Assembly: GCA_005888675.1 (NCBI GenBank)
Contig: VBBA01000023.1
Span: forward strand, 1 to 6,888
Direction: 5' to 3'
Length of the DNA stretch: 6,888 nucleotides
DNA from: Candidatus Bathyarchaeota archaeon
GTDB taxonomy: Archaea > Thermoproteota > Bathyarchaeia > 40CM-2-53-6
Below, piece by piece: positions 1-6,326 of the stretch. A program made the position numbers and the translations under genes. Every line of letters begins with the position of its first letter. The stretch's first letter is position 1. The notes beneath the pieces are model-generated. The model worked only from the letters and a program-made list of their open reading frames with translations, had not been told where the DNA came from and did no database searches.

Positions 1-273
1 GAGATCGATCACAAGGATTTCGAAATATTCAAGTCGGAGGTTGAGAGAATAGTTATCACGAAACCTAGTGACTTCCACTCTGGAGTCCTGCTCATTAACA
101 AAGTCGATGGACATGAATTTAGGATTAGGATCTTACCCGGAGTCTTCACAAGGTCGCAATTTGCAATGCTTTCGGTGTTGCTTGAGCAATTTTGCAATGG
201 GCCGAAAGTACGAGTCTCGGTCGAGACAACGATTCTGAAGCCTGACTCTCAGAAAATGGAAAAGTCTGGGTAG
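1..273 (+). CDS. 3' end of an unrecognised gene (C-terminal 90 residues)
   Basis: The first reading frame is open from the first base to a TAG at 271-273 and gives 90 residues, so the start lies outside the window. The visible part looks like a mixed alpha/beta soluble protein: an acidic/basic helix-like stretch (DFEIFKSEVERIVI), strand-like stretches (GVLLINKV, EFRIRIL), a hydrophobic helix (QFAMLSVLLEQF), and a strand-like VRVSVET before a charged tail. There is no membrane segment, metal motif or family signature that I recognise. The next gene starts 10 bases after the stop on the same strand, so the two are probably co-transcribed. Coding status rests on balanced composition over the whole open frame; function is unknown. 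Confidence 0.6.
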   Translation, partial: EIDHKDFEIFKSEVERIVITKPSDFHSGVLLINKVDGHEFRIRILPGVFTRSQFAMLSVLLEQFCNGPKVRVSVETTILKPDSQKMEKSG

Positions 274-283
274 GTAGAATTGG

Positions 284-472
284 TTGACAGGTCTTGACGG
301 TTGGGAGAGATCATTAGTTCTCGCTTCTCTCATGCTCGTTATCGGACACACTCTGTTCATCGTGAGCTATCCACAGTATCGACCGATAGGCTTCCTAGGG
401 TTGATCGTGTCTGCACCTTTGATAGGTTGGGCTAGGTGGATACTGGCGAGACGAGAAATTGGACACTCTTGA
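284..472 (+). CDS. small two-helix membrane protein, function unknown
   Basis: This is a 62-residue protein starting at TTG 284. No ATG or GTG start is available ahead of the first hydrophobic segment. Two clear membrane segments fall at about residues 10-29 (SLVLASLMLVIGHTLFIVSY) and 34-54, joined by a tight turn containing PQYRP. The tail is basic (ARRE), suggesting a hairpin with the C-terminal tail in the cytoplasm. It begins 10 bases after the stop of the upstream gene, and the GGGTAGGT stretch at the junction may serve as a weak ribosome binding site, so it is probably translated from the same message. I do not recognise the family. It could be a subunit or partner of the upstream protein, but that is inference from position only. 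Confidence 0.6.
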   Translation: MTGLDGWERSLVLASLMLVIGHTLFIVSYPQYRPIGFLGLIVSAPLIGWARWILARREIGHS

Positions 473-549
473 TGACCATTACATCTCAATTCAACCCCTT
501 GGAAAGAAATGAGAAATCTGAAGAAGAGACAAAGCCGGGAAAACAGTAG
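472..549 (+). CDS. possible 25-residue coupled microprotein
   Basis: The stop of the membrane-protein gene overlaps an ATG in the arrangement TGATG, and the new frame runs 25 codons to a TAG at 547-549. The peptide is hydrophilic and highly charged (LERNEKSEEETKPGK). The overlap is the classic geometry for translational coupling, but a frame this short can arise by chance and there is no independent support. If not translated, the stretch is the 3' untranslated end of the upstream operon. Confidence 0.22.
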   Translation: MTITSQFNPLERNEKSEEETKPGKQ

Positions 550-583
550 TTAGGTGTGTATACGGATCTCATCGACAGTTTAG

Positions 584-1120
584 CTATCTTCTGTTCGGAT
601 TGAGCCTGATTCCTCGTTTTCCTCTGTGGTACTGTTGGACCGTCCCTCTGGTCCGTCCCATGATGATCTGCCTCGCCTCGCGCGACGCCTCAATGACTGA
701 GTCTGTGGGCCCGATCATCCACAGGTTGTCGTCTCGAAGCTTGAACGCTACTCCTGTAAACTTTTGAATGACTCGCATGTTGACTGATTTCAAAGAGAAT
801 AGACGTGAGCGAGACGAACTGGAACTGGTCTTCTTCCTCTCGTCTCTCGGTGGAAGCTCTGCCCTGAGCGGGACCATCAGAAGATAGTTCTCGGAATTCA
901 TGAGACCTCGCGACTCGTCCAACGAGAATCCGAGACTCAGCGCCTTGATTGTGTTGGACGCCCTGAACAATTTCTCTTGATCGTTCGCCTCGACAATCAC
1001 GCTATTCGGCCTGTCAGCCCAGACATCTATTGTCCCGTCTATCCGACTAGGACGGCCGATCACTTGTTTGAGAAGATCCAGCTCCTCTGCCGAAACAAGA
1101 AGGATTGTCCTCGGGCGCAT
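584..1120 (-). CDS. divergent Dim2/PNO1-like KH-domain protein
   Basis: This 178-residue protein has the layout of the archaeal Dim2 (PNO1/Krr1-like) family, which binds the 3' end of small-subunit pre-rRNA during ribosome assembly. Residues 5-65 correspond to the first KH domain, ending in the family-typical ALSLGFSLDESRGLM (compare the usual AIGRGFSPEKAL). YLLMVPLR at 79-86 matches the strand linking the domains. Residues about 106-155 match the second KH domain (IQKFTGVAFKL, WMIGPTDSVIEASREA), and RGTVQQYHR at 158-166 matches the usual family ending GTVYRFLE. The oddity is that neither GXXG nucleic-acid-binding loop is preserved, and a serine run (S99-S103) replaces the usual inter-domain segment. 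It is therefore probably a specialised paralogue rather than the housekeeping Dim2. The ATG at 1118-1120 is supported by alignment with the second copy at 2448. No Shine-Dalgarno is visible; a TATA-like box lies upstream at 1225-1232. Confidence 0.82.
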   Translation of the reverse strand: MRPRTILLVSAEELDLLKQVIGRPSRIDGTIDVWADRPNSVIVEANDQEKLFRASNTIKALSLGFSLDESRGLMNSENYLLMVPLRAELPPRDERKKTSSSSSRSRLFSLKSVNMRVIQKFTGVAFKLRDDNLWMIGPTDSVIEASREARQIIMGRTRGTVQQYHRGKRGIRLNPNRR

Positions 1121-1191
1121 TTCTAAAATGAAGAGAGGCTAGGTTCTGGTTATTGCTGTGGTCTCGCGGCGATAACTGGCATACAACGCAT
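923..1191 (-). repeat. duplicated segment, copy A (IOR 3' end + spacer + KH N-terminal part)
   Basis: This stretch is related to 2250-2530 on the same strand. The coding parts of the two KH copies agree at about 42 of 66 residues by my hand alignment. The non-coding spacer between the IOR stop and the KH start is also visibly conserved: both begin TAAC, then GAACC, and end with an ATTTT...ATG arrangement. Similarity continues into the last codons of IOR and fades around 1191-1200. Confidence 0.65.
1150..1191 (-). pseudogene. remnant of the 3' end of an IOR gene
   Basis: Reading the minus strand, the 13 codons before the TAA at 1150-1152 give MRCMPVIAARPQQ, which closely matches the final residues of the intact IOR in this window (VMPAIAARPEQ, then TAA). 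The distance from this stop to the KH start (29 bases) is nearly the same as at the other copy (25-31 bases). Upstream of about 1200 the IOR similarity disappears and a TATA-like box begins. I read this as a deletion scar of a second IOR gene, or the breakpoint of a duplication that carried only the IOR tail. The remnant keeps an ATG near its edge, so it could be translated as a leader peptide, but nothing shows that it is. Confidence 0.6.
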
Positions 1192-1224
1192 GGCGAGGGA
1201 CCACGCCCCCGCCTTGGAGTACGG

Positions 1225-1232
1225 TATATTTA
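1225..1232 (-). promoter_or_regulatory. TATA-like box for the intact KH gene
   Basis: On the minus strand the sequence GCTAAATATACC contains TAAATATA, a good archaeal TATA-box match. Transcription would be expected to start about 25 bases downstream, near 1200, just inside the IOR remnant. This would give the KH gene its own promoter now that it no longer follows a full IOR gene. Confidence 0.45.
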
Positions 1233-1271
1233 GCAACCCCCCCCATTTTGGTGGATAGCCACTTTTTTTGG

Positions 1272-1290
1272 GTCCCTACATAGTAGGAAC
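1272..1290. promoter_or_regulatory. imperfect dyad, possible operator
   Basis: The sequence GTCCCTACATAGTAGGAAC is an inverted repeat: CCTAC and GTAGG around a three-base centre, one mismatch, then two further paired bases on each side. It lies between the KH gene's TATA-like box and the plus-strand membrane-protein gene, a usual place for a dimeric repressor site. No regulator gene for it is visible. Confidence 0.3.
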
Positions 1291-1362
1291 TCGGTGAGAA
1301 AGCGAATAGATTTTATGCCCGATATTGACTCTCTACTCGTGAGGCATTTGCACGAACGTTAG

Positions 1363-1818
1363 CAGAGTCAGTCTCTCACTTATTCTCGTGTCATCTGGTT
1401 TTCTGACATCGTCCTTGGGTTTTTTTTAGTCTTCTTTCCGGCTTGGGATAGGCTCCAATACTCCACCTATCCAAGTCTGTCTTCCACCGGTTACTCGTCC
1501 TTTATCCTGAACAGGCTTGGGGCCTGGTCGCTTCTGGGCACCGGGTTCTGTCAACTAATCGCGTACTTTGGACTGAAAATTCCAAGACTCGGGTATCGAA
1601 TGAGTCTTCTGGGTATCCTATACGGCATTTTCGGTGGCTTGCTATTTGTGATAGGTACACCCAGATTAATACAAGTGGTAGGTCAGAATTCAGATTTCGG
1701 GGGTACGTACTTTGTCCAGCTCTACACGACACTCGTCTTCTTGATCTTGAGCGTCGTGTTCGCACTAACATCTCCAAGACTCTTCAAAGCCGCACTGCTC
1801 GGGCGCGAGTCTGGCTGA
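1363..1818 (+). CDS. four-helix membrane protein with missing or unusual start
   Basis: This frame is open for 151 codons to a TGA and encodes four hydrophobic segments, near IVLGFFLVFFPAW, AWSLLGTGFCQLIAYFGL, LLGILYGIFGGLLFVIGTP and YFVQLYTTLVFLILSVVFAL. The layout resembles the four-helix DoxX/DUF4345-like proteins (weak resemblance, not a firm assignment). No ATG, GTG or TTG occurs in frame before the ATG at 1600, which would discard helices 1 and 2. Directly upstream is an in-frame TAG (1360-1362), preceded by a further open stretch from ATG 1315 (MPDIDSLLVRHLHER). Possible explanations are a nonsense mutation, a sequencing error, a non-standard start, or readthrough. A T-rich run (1420-1427) lies in the first helix. 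The gene is real in origin; whether it is intact is uncertain. Confidence 0.6.
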   Translation, partial: QSQSLTYSRVIWFSDIVLGFFLVFFPAWDRLQYSTYPSLSSTGYSSFILNRLGAWSLLGTGFCQLIAYFGLKIPRLGYRMSLLGILYGIFGGLLFVIGTPRLIQVVGQNSDFGGTYFVQLYTTLVFLILSVVFALTSPRLFKAALLGRESG

Positions 1819-1911
1819 ATTTTGTTTAGAGATTGACCATCACTAAGTTAGGATTGAAACGGTGACCAAAGCATATCGTCCGCATGGTATTAACTGCCCC
1901 AGTATTGAATA

Positions 1912-2163
1912 TCAACAATCCAAGTTGGATAACACCTTGCGGGACATCTGCTCCACCTGCTCTCGCAGTTCTTTTTGCCGCACTATCCTATCATTACGTT
2001 CCATCGATCCAGCGGTAATCTCTGTGTGTGGTCGTACGATTGCACGGTAAGAATGACCAGGACGGTGTAGTCGATTGGGTCGGCCAAAACATTGTGAACC
2101 AACTGCCTTGGTGAAAGTCCTCAAAGGATTAACTTGCTGAGCCGTAGATTCTGATTCAGCCAA
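1912..2163 (-). CDS. weak candidate for a small hypothetical protein
   Basis: This is an 83-residue frame from TTG 2163. A GGGG run sits four bases before the start, and the start lies 14 bases after the frame-corrected stop of the KH pseudogene, so it could have been the next gene of that operon. The N-terminal half is Arg/His-rich without a recognisable fold. Residues 54-78 (MERNDRIVRQKELREQVEQM and following) look like an amphipathic helix. I tested it as a remnant of the missing second KH domain and saw no resemblance in any minus-strand frame. A competing plus-strand frame at 1862-2050 looks less protein-like. Otherwise I see nothing in 1819-2177. Confidence 0.3.
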   Translation of the reverse strand: MAESESTAQQVNPLRTFTKAVGSQCFGRPNRLHRPGHSYRAIVRPHTEITAGSMERNDRIVRQKELREQVEQMSRKVLSNLDC

Positions 2164-2177
2164 TTTTCCCCTTTTTT

Positions 2178-2454
2178 CTATCCGTGAAGGACCGGTGTTC
2201 TACCGCTGTTCGAACGAATAGAGGAGTTGAACCTTAGTTTGAGCTGGGAAGAGAAATCGAGGCTCAGAGCTTTTTACAGGGTTGGAGGCTAGGAACAACT
2301 TCTCCTGATTGTTCGCCTCTACGACAACGCTATTCGACTTCTCGACCCGGAGATGAATCGCCTCGTCTATCAAATCTAGGCGACTTATCACCTGCTTTAG
2401 TTCGTTCAGTTCCTCGGCCGAAACAAAGAGGATTGTTTTCGGGCACATATCCAA
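2178..2454 (-). pseudogene. frameshifted, truncated Dim2/PNO1-like KH gene copy
   Basis: The first 60 or so residues align closely with the intact KH protein at 584-1120: both share TIL.VSAEEL, LKQVI, VEAN.QEKLF and ASN. After about residue 61 the direct frame loses all similarity and stops at 2200. Removing one base from the run of five T (2271-2275; A on the coding strand) restores KALSLDFSS, matching KALSLGFSL of the intact copy, and the restored frame then stops at TAG 2178-2180. The second KH domain is absent either way. Two in-frame ATGs exist (2454 and 2448); the alignment favours 2448. The gene follows IOR by 25-31 bases, so it would be read from the IOR message. The single-base difference could be a sequencing error, but the missing C-terminal half could not. 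Confidence 0.75.
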
Positions 2455-2530
2455 AATTGTAGAGTTGGATGGGTTCCAGTTACTGCTCAGGTCGCGCGGC
2501 GATGGCGGGCATTACTGGCAATTCGCCATG
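2250..2530 (-). repeat. duplicated segment, copy B (IOR 3' end + spacer + KH N-terminal part)
   Basis: This is the partner of the segment at 923-1191, covering the last codons of IOR, the spacer and the first two thirds of the first KH domain. Here the IOR side is intact and the KH side is decayed, the opposite of copy A. Confidence 0.65.
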
Positions 2531-5500
2531 ACCCGGGGACGTGGTCCGGATCTGCTCGAATTGTTTTCTCGCCTTTTCCATCTTGGGATATACGAATTCC
2601 CTGAAACCCGTCACAATAAACTCGTCTGGTCTGTATGGATCATTCAAAACGCGTAGTCCTCTCAAGGCCCAGTCGTAATCCCTGCCTGTGGTTTCCAAGT
2701 AGAATCCGATCACATCGTTGTAGTACCAGTCTCTGAACCCCTGTTCCTTCTCATGCCAGCCCCATCTGCTCAATAATTTCCGAGTGAAGCCTGCGCGTTT
2801 GCCAATGTTGTAGAACCAGTTTCGGGCGAGCCATTTGGGAAGGTCGAATCGTATCTGTCTGCCGAACAGGTAAAATTCTGGTTCGTTAATGTGCACGTAA
2901 CTAATTCTATCCCCGTTTTCCTCGTCGATGTTGTACCTGACTTTGTCGCGTTCCAGCTTTTCATCATCGGTCAATAATTGGGCGGTGAAGAATTCATCCT
3001 TGACGGCCATAACCTTGTGAAGGTTCCGAATAACCGCCTTCGTTGCAGCGTATCCACGGTCCGGCCGATCCAGCTTGAACACTGCCTCCACACGGTTCAG
3101 ATATTTCTGCGCATAGCTAGGTCCATCCCATAAGATGAGATCGTAGAGGCGTCGTGCAAGATGCTTATTCGTCTCGTCATCAAATCCCATCCTTCCGACA
3201 GCCTCCTCGACCATCTTACGATATTGCCGTGCCATATTGGGACCCTTCCACCATTGCCAATAGGCATGCTGGAGTGAGCGTGTCTTCCTTTCAAGGATCG
3301 AATTGTAATCCTCTCGTCCCCCATACGCCATCAAGACCTCTGGCTCTGCAACAATATTCTTCAAGTCTAGCAAGTTCGGGTCCGCGACAAGTTTGCGGCC
3401 GAGCCTGAAGGCTTCCATGTTCCTCGGCCGTTGTTTTGGACTGACTGTTTCCATGATACTGTCGACGAGGTTCTGTTCGCTGACCGGTATCAGGCCCTTC
3501 TGGAAAGCAACTCCCAACATTATCGTGTTGGAGAATAGTTTGTTACCAAAAACTAGCTCCGAGATCTCGCCGATCCGACCGCCAAAGTAATCGTCGTTGT
3601 TAGTATGCTTCTGAATATTATCCTCGACATCAGGTGGATAGTTCATCATCCCAGCTAGCATCGGTATAGTTGGGACCCTGCTGGTGTTGACAACAGCAGA
3701 CGTCCTGTTATGGCTTGCATAAACCAAACTTCTCTCAGCCTCAAGCATGTCGATGCCTAAGAGAAGGTCGGCCTTGCCATTCGGCACAATCGTTGATATC
3801 TTCGCGTCCCCCTTCGCGAAGCTTATGTGGGCACTGACGGCACCGTTCCTTATTGCCAAGCCTTTCTTGTCGTTGAACCTCACGTCATAACCGGCCTTTG
3901 TCCCGGCTCTAGCTAATGTCGAGGCGGTGACCCCGACACCCATTCCTCCGACTCCGCTGACGTAGATGTTCCAAGTATCGTTGAAACTGCGGACCGTTGT
4001 AGGCTGTGGAATATCGTCCAACGGGATCTTTCTTGCACGTGCCCTCGGAGGATGCGATCTGGTAACGATTACGTTCTCGAAAGACGGACATGCCATTATT
4101 TTTGTGCAGTAGGTATCGGACACGCACGTAGACTGATCGATTCCGATCTTCTCCCCGTAGTCCGTGTCGATGATCGTCAACCCTGGACAGCCGGTGCCCT
4201 TCGTGCATTCTCGGCAGTTCTCGCAGACTTCTTGGCTAATATTGACGAAGACTTCACGTGGAACAAAGCCCTGCTTCTCGACAATCTGAGCTCTCTCGGC
4301 CCGTTTTCGCCGGTGAAATGTTATCCCACACTCCTTGTCAGCAATTACTACTTTGACACCCGGTTTTTCGAAAGCCTTGTCCAGCTCCGCCATGTACCGT
4401 TTCCTATTCGACGGCGGCAATCGCTTAACGTAGACCTCATGCCCATTCCACAAGCGGCTCACCCGGTCCCAACTGTCCTTTGACTTCGGTCGTCCCATAG
4501 CCTTCACTATTCCCTCGATATCCTGCGCGACAGTCTTGTCACCCATTATGTTGTGACCAGAGGCAGGCGTAGGCTGATGCCCTGTCATCGCCGTAGTCTT
4601 GTTATCGAGTATGATGTAGAGAATGTCCTGGCCTTCCTTGATCGAGTTTGAGATCGCGGTTATTCCACGCCAGAAGAAAGTGGAATCGCCCATCAATGCG
4701 TACTGCTTGTTCGTGACGAATGGGTCCATTCCACTTCCAGCTGCTCCTCCTAGCCCCATGGCGGTGAGATTGTACATTTCAGCAAAGGGTGGAAGGAAAG
4801 ACATCGAATAGCATCCAATATCCCCATGTGCAAAGATGTCCTTGTGCGCAGGCTGGTCACGCATCTTCTTGACAGCACTTAGGGTCTCACGGTGGGGACA
4901 CCCTGCACAGAATCCAGGCGTGCGAGGAGGTACCAATAATCCGTAGGCCTTGATCTCTGCAATTAGATCCAGTTCTTGATTGATCCGTTTCTGGTCTATT
5001 TTCGTGGCCGGATCGCTCATGTCCATGACCAGATGTCCAACCTTTTCGATCACCATGGAGGGTGTGAAGCCTCCCTCCTCCGGAAATCCGTCCCCATCCG
5101 GGAAGGCTTTCCCGTAGACTTGGGGAGTTGTCTTCACGTGCCCTTCTTGCATGAGATCTCGGAGGATCCCCTTGATCTGGTTCTCGATGAACGGACTCTT
5201 CTCTTCGACTACGATAATGTTGTCAACCTGGCCTGCAAGCTGCTCGACGATCTCGGGTTCGATTGGAAATGTCACAGCCAGTTTCAGTAACGGGAATTGC
5301 TTGTCACATCCGAGCTCCCAGAGGGCCTGCTCCAGGTAACTGTACGATATCCCGGCGGCCACAAAACCGATCCTATGTCTTGTCTTGTCATCGGAATACA
5401 GCAGCTTGTTGAGTTTGTTCTGTCGAACGTACTCGTTGACTTTTGGAAATCTTACACGGATAATCTGTTTTTCAAGATCCCAAGTATTCGGTGGGATACT

Positions 5501-6160
5501 GACTCTTCCTGGAATATCGATCTTTGAAAGATCCAAAGAAATCGGATTCTTGAAACTAATCTCGGGCGGCTGGTTCTCGTAGACTCTAACATTTCCACCG
5601 CCCTCTGCGAGATAGGTTGTGATCAGATATCCGACAACGAGATTCGAAAATATGGATAGTTTGAGTGCTTCGCCAATCCAATCCTTCAACTCTTGCGGAG
5701 TGCTGGGCTCCATCACGGGCATCTTCAAATGCTGCATCAATTGTCGGCTGTCGCCCGCGACTTGGGTGCTGCTTGCATGTGGATCGTCTCCACAGACGAC
5801 CAAGGCGCCTCCACGCTTGCCGCTCAACCCAAGCTTATCCGCATAATTGATGATATTGATTGGATCTGCAGCAACGTTCAATCCAACGCTCTTCATCACA
5901 GCCATCGCATTGACCCCGACGTCCAATGCGCCGTTCAACGCAGCTGCACCCTGGCTCTCATCATTCGTCAACTCTCCCCAGAGACCGTGTTCTCTGAGAA
6001 TGTCCGCGTTCTCTTCGAGAATCGTGTAAACCTCGGCAACCGGGCTTCCCGGATATCCAGCGATGAGCCCGACCTTGCTTTCTAGGGCACCTTTTACGAT
6101 GAGTTCGTTCCCGTTGAAAACATTGGTGCCCGAGCCTTGGACAAAACGCTTGTCCGTCAT
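2480..6160 (-). CDS. fused indolepyruvate ferredoxin oxidoreductase (IorA-IorB type, with C-terminal DUF6537-like domain)
   Basis: This 1226-residue thiamine-diphosphate enzyme belongs to the 2-oxoacid:ferredoxin oxidoreductase family. It is expected to convert indolepyruvate and other aryl pyruvates plus CoA into aryl-acetyl-CoA, CO2 and reduced ferredoxin in the cytoplasm. Visible order: pyrimidine-binding alpha region (GNELIVKGALE at 17-27, AGYPGSP at 34-40); FCAGCPHR at 417-424; TPP-binding core with GDS at 491-493, DN at 519-520 and AMTGHQPTP at 524-532; iron-sulfur cysteines C646, C649, C652, C658, C679, C685 and C691 in the spacing usual for the fused family (QSTCVSDTYC, ACPSF); gamma/IorB domain with GVGGMGV at 736-742 and GLAIRNGAVSAH at 767-778; then a long C-terminal DUF6537-like domain from about 940 to 1200. 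Length fits the fused form rather than the separate IorA and IorB usual in anaerobic archaea. The ATG at 6158-6160 puts the family's usual N-terminus in place, and no Shine-Dalgarno is seen. The KH pseudogene follows. Substrate preference cannot be read from sequence alone. Confidence 0.94.
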   Translation of the reverse strand: MTDKRFVQGSGTNVFNGNELIVKGALESKVGLIAGYPGSPVAEVYTILEENADILREHGLWGELTNDESQGAAALNGALDVGVNAMAVMKSVGLNVAADPINIINYADKLGLSGKRGGALVVCGDDPHASSTQVAGDSRQLMQHLKMPVMEPSTPQELKDWIGEALKLSIFSNLVVGYLITTYLAEGGGNVRVYENQPPEISFKNPISLDLSKIDIPGRVSIPPNTWDLEKQIIRVRFPKVNEYVRQNKLNKLLYSDDKTRHRIGFVAAGISYSYLEQALWELGCDKQFPLLKLAVTFPIEPEIVEQLAGQVDNIIVVEEKSPFIENQIKGILRDLMQEGHVKTTPQVYGKAFPDGDGFPEEGGFTPSMVIEKVGHLVMDMSDPATKIDQKRINQELDLIAEIKAYGLLVPPRTPGFCAGCPHRETLSAVKKMRDQPAHKDIFAHGDIGCYSMSFLPPFAEMYNLTAMGLGGAAGSGMDPFVTNKQYALMGDSTFFWRGITAISNSIKEGQDILYIILDNKTTAMTGHQPTPASGHNIMGDKTVAQDIEGIVKAMGRPKSKDSWDRVSRLWNGHEVYVKRLPPSNRKRYMAELDKAFEKPGVKVVIADKECGITFHRRKRAERAQIVEKQGFVPREVFVNISQEVCENCRECTKGTGCPGLTIIDTDYGEKIGIDQSTCVSDTYCTKIMACPSFENVIVTRSHPPRARARKIPLDDIPQPTTVRSFNDTWNIYVSGVGGMGVGVTASTLARAGTKAGYDVRFNDKKGLAIRNGAVSAHISFAKGDAKISTIVPNGKADLLLGIDMLEAERSLVYASHNRTSAVVNTSRVPTIPMLAGMMNYPPDVEDNIQKHTNNDDYFGGRIGEISELVFGNKLFSNTIMLGVAFQKGLIPVSEQNLVDSIMETVSPKQRPRNMEAFRLGRKLVADPNLLDLKNIVAEPEVLMAYGGREDYNSILERKTRSLQHAYWQWWKGPNMARQYRKMVEEAVGRMGFDDETNKHLARRLYDLILWDGPSYAQKYLNRVEAVFKLDRPDRGYAATKAVIRNLHKVMAVKDEFFTAQLLTDDEKLERDKVRYNIDEENGDRISYVHINEPEFYLFGRQIRFDLPKWLARNWFYNIGKRAGFTRKLLSRWGWHEKEQGFRDWYYNDVIGFYLETTGRDYDWALRGLRVLNDPYRPDEFIVTGFREFVYPKMEKARKQFEQIRTTSPGHGELPVMPAIAARPEQ

Positions 6161-6213
6161 GGGAACTACTAGTAACTCGATAACTAGACGTAATAATCCT
6201 TACTAGGTTCTGT

Positions 6214-6237
6214 TACCTTATCCGTTGGAGTAAGGTA
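6214..6237. promoter_or_regulatory. inverted repeat upstream of IOR, possible operator
   Basis: TACCTTA and TAAGGTA form a perfect seven-base inverted repeat around a ten-base centre, 54 bases upstream of the IOR start. A further partial half-site (CCTTACT, 6198-6204) lies between it and the gene. The 166-base gap 6161-6326 holds nothing else I can name. The position suits a regulator of IOR, or a hairpin in the 3' end of the zinc-finger transcript. Confidence 0.33.
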
Positions 6238-6326
6238 GCTTCGGAGCATCGACTTGAGGGATGACCACAGTCGTTAGGTTCCCTTTCATTGCTCCGCCTT
6301 TTGCCCGTGTAGAAACAAAGATATGA

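Noticed and set aside
133..360. Minus-strand frames over the first 360 bases
   Set aside because: The plus-strand partial gene and the two-helix membrane protein explain this region better; the minus frames are Arg/Ser-rich shadows.
470..518. TGATGA and CTGA boxes that could suggest a C/D box guide RNA
   Set aside because: No convincing internal box pair or terminal stem was seen, and the TGATGA is explained by the overlapping stop and start codons.
1251..1269. Short hairpin (GTGG/CCAC) followed by seven T on the plus strand, as a terminator
   Set aside because: No plus-strand gene lies within 700 bases upstream to be terminated, and the stem is only four to five pairs. It is mentioned only as part of the control region.
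1824..1860. A 37-base stretch beginning GTTTAGAG and ending GGATTGAAAC that resembles a CRISPR repeat
   Set aside because: Only one copy exists in the window, no related stretch occurs at spacer distance on either side, and no cas genes are visible. The resemblance rests on the ATTGAAAC ending alone.
1862..2050. Plus-strand frame with several cysteines
   Set aside because: It overlaps the minus-strand candidate at 1912-2163, has no Shine-Dalgarno and an unconvincing, Ser/Arg/Cys-heavy composition. I kept neither strand with confidence and listed only the better one.
3909..4483. Long frames on both strands inside the IOR gene (99 and 143 residues)
   Set aside because: They overlap the iron-sulfur and TPP coding region of a clearly real gene in other frames and have no recognisable domain; they are shadows.
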